From NCBI GenBank assembly GCA_016194725.1, contig JACQAW010000379.1, positions 1 through 13,610 on the forward strand: a stretch of DNA of 13,610 nt. Reading direction: 5' to 3'. Position 1 is the first letter of the stretch, and each line of letters begins with the position of its first letter. The translations under genes and the position numbers were made by a program. This stretch comes from Deltaproteobacteria bacterium. Lineage in GTDB: Bacteria; Bdellovibrionota; UBA1018; UBA923. This document shows positions 12,702 through 13,610 of this stretch, piece by piece. A model generated the notes under the pieces. It made no database searches. It was not told where the DNA came from and was given only the letters and a program-made list of their open reading frames with translations.

Positions 12702-13610
12702 ATGAAAATTCGCAAGAAGACCTATGGTTTTGATGACCTTTTGCTCGTTCCCCGGCTTTCAGGAATCGAGACTCGCAGCTCGGTTGACCTTTCGGTCGAT
12801 CTGGCCGGCATTCGACTGGCCTGCCCGATCGTCTCTTCCAATATGGACACGGTTACCGAATTCCAGATGGCCACGGCCATGGAGCTTCTGGGTGGCCTTG
12901 GCATCATCCATCGCTACCTTTCCGCCGAAGCGCGCCTGCAGCAGCTTGAAAAAGTTTTGCAGCTGCGCAACCGAGCTTTTGCCGTGGGGGTGACCAAGGA
13001 TGAAATCGCGTTCGGCAAGCAGCTCATCGACCGCGGCGCGAACATTCTCTGCCTCGACGTCGCGCATGGACACAGCACGATGATGGAACGCGCGCTGGGC
13101 GAGCTGCGCTCTTACGCCGAAACCGTTACGCGCGCGCGCTTCATGCCGCTACTGCGTCCGGTTTTCATCGCGGGCAACGTGGCCACGCCCGAAGGCGCGG
13201 CTGATCTGGCCAAGTGGGGCGCTGACGTTCTTAAAGTGGGCATCGGCCCGGGCAGCATGTGCACGACTCGCATCGTGACGGGCGCGGGTTACGGCCAGCT
13301 TACCGCGATCGCCGACTGCGCGGCGGTCACCAAGGCGCCAGTGATTGCCGATGGCGGCATTCGCAACAGCGGCGATGCCACCAAGGCATTGGCTGCGGGC
13401 GCAGCCGCGGTAATGTTGGGCAAGCTTTTGGCCGGCACCGACGAAGTGCCGCAGTGGGCGCGCGAATCGGGTAGCTACCGCGGAATGGCTTCGGCCGAGG
13501 CGCAGGGCGGGCACTACGGCTATACGTTCAAAGACCGGCACCCCGAAGGCGTGGCGACCAAAGTACAGACCAAGGGCCCCGTCAGCGATGTGCAGATCGG
13601 AAGAGCGTCG
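12702..13610 (+). CDS. IMP dehydrogenase/GMP reductase family protein, CBS-less, 3' truncated
   Basis: The gene runs off the contig end; 303 codons are present, and the last five to six (QIGRAS) come from adapter sequence. The TIM-barrel enzyme acts in purine nucleotide interconversion, either IMP to XMP or GMP to IMP. Visible motifs are TYGFDDLLLVP at the N-terminus, SSNMDTVTE, CLDVAHGHS, IAGNVATPEGA, the catalytic loop GIGPGSMCTTR with C187, ADGGIRNSGD with D217, then SYRGMAS and KGPVSDV. The barrel passes directly from HRYLSAEARLQQ to FAVGVTKDE without the two CBS domains that standard IMP dehydrogenases carry between these points. This points to GMP reductase (guaC) or a CBS-less IMP dehydrogenase; SYRGMAS and the HPEGV-x-TKV tail recall the IMPDH flap. 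I cannot decide, so no symbol is given. It is transcribed divergently from the glycosyltransferase gene. Confidence 0.88.
   Translation, partial: MKIRKKTYGFDDLLLVPRLSGIETRSSVDLSVDLAGIRLACPIVSSNMDTVTEFQMATAMELLGGLGIIHRYLSAEARLQQLEKVLQLRNRAFAVGVTKDEIAFGKQLIDRGANILCLDVAHGHSTMMERALGELRSYAETVTRARFMPLLRPVFIAGNVATPEGAADLAKWGADVLKVGIGPGSMCTTRIVTGAGYGQLTAIADCAAVTKAPVIADGGIRNSGDATKALAAGAAAVMLGKLLAGTDEVPQWARESGSYRGMASAEAQGGHYGYTFKDRHPEGVATKVQTKGPVSDVQIGRAS
13594..13610 (+). other. Illumina TruSeq adapter remnant at contig end
   Basis: The last 17 bases, AGATCGGAAGAGCGTCG, are identical to the start of the standard TruSeq adapter read-through sequence. Genuine genomic sequence ends at about 13593, after a codon for the conserved KGP-x-x-DV element of the IMPDH/GMPR family. 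Confidence 0.93.

Noticed and set aside
1..13610. tRNA, rRNA, insertion sequences, integrase, phage or defence genes
   Set aside because: No T-loop-like GTTCGA-type arms in tRNA context, no rRNA signature, no transposase or integrase motif and no terminal inverted repeats were seen on either strand.

Overview
The window is a G+C-rich, gene-dense piece of a Gram-negative bacterial chromosome, most likely an environmental or metagenome contig. Several predicted proteins carry Sec signal peptides and would act in the periplasm or outside the cell. I see no transposase, integrase, phage gene, CRISPR array or RNA gene. The mix (a secreted M1 peptidase with a helical-repeat tail, an Lnb-like periplasmic protein, a Phytophthora-elicitor-type transglutaminase, a tryptophan-dioxygenase relative) would suit a predatory or soil lineage such as Bdellovibrionota or Myxococcota. 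That placement is inference only.

Layout: 1-234 holds no supported gene, and roughly its first 170 bases are oddly C/A-rich. 235-2856 (+) is a secreted M1 aminopeptidase. It converges on, and overlaps by 86 bp, a DUF1285-like gene (2771-3271, -). A divergent small hypothetical gene (3306-3719, +) follows, then a secreted His/Pro-repeat protein (3740-4558, -). 4652-6673 (+) is a compact three-gene operon: a tryptophan 2,3-dioxygenase family protein, a HAD hydrolase coupled to it through a TTGA overlap, and peptide deformylase. 6750-8377 (-) is a two-gene unit: an Lnb/DUF4105-type exported protein, then a hot-dog acyl-CoA thioesterase. An AT-rich divergent promoter region (8378-8500) precedes a DMT/EamA transporter, a DUF2203 protein with its own apparently leaderless promoter, and a secreted transglutaminase-elicitor-family protein (to 11580, +). 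A GT2 glycosyltransferase with an extra C-terminal nucleotide-binding-like domain (11590-12615, -) shares an overlapping bidirectional promoter with a CBS-less IMP dehydrogenase/GMP reductase family gene (12702 to the end, +).

The last gene is cut by the contig end. The final 17 bases match the Illumina TruSeq adapter, so the apparent C-terminus is not biological. The most interesting biology is the bacterial transglutaminase, whose sequence contains a Pep-13-like stretch, followed by the tryptophan-dioxygenase/HAD/deformylase operon with its altered substrate-binding motif and the His/Pro minisatellite protein. I found no convincing new defence or mobile system.
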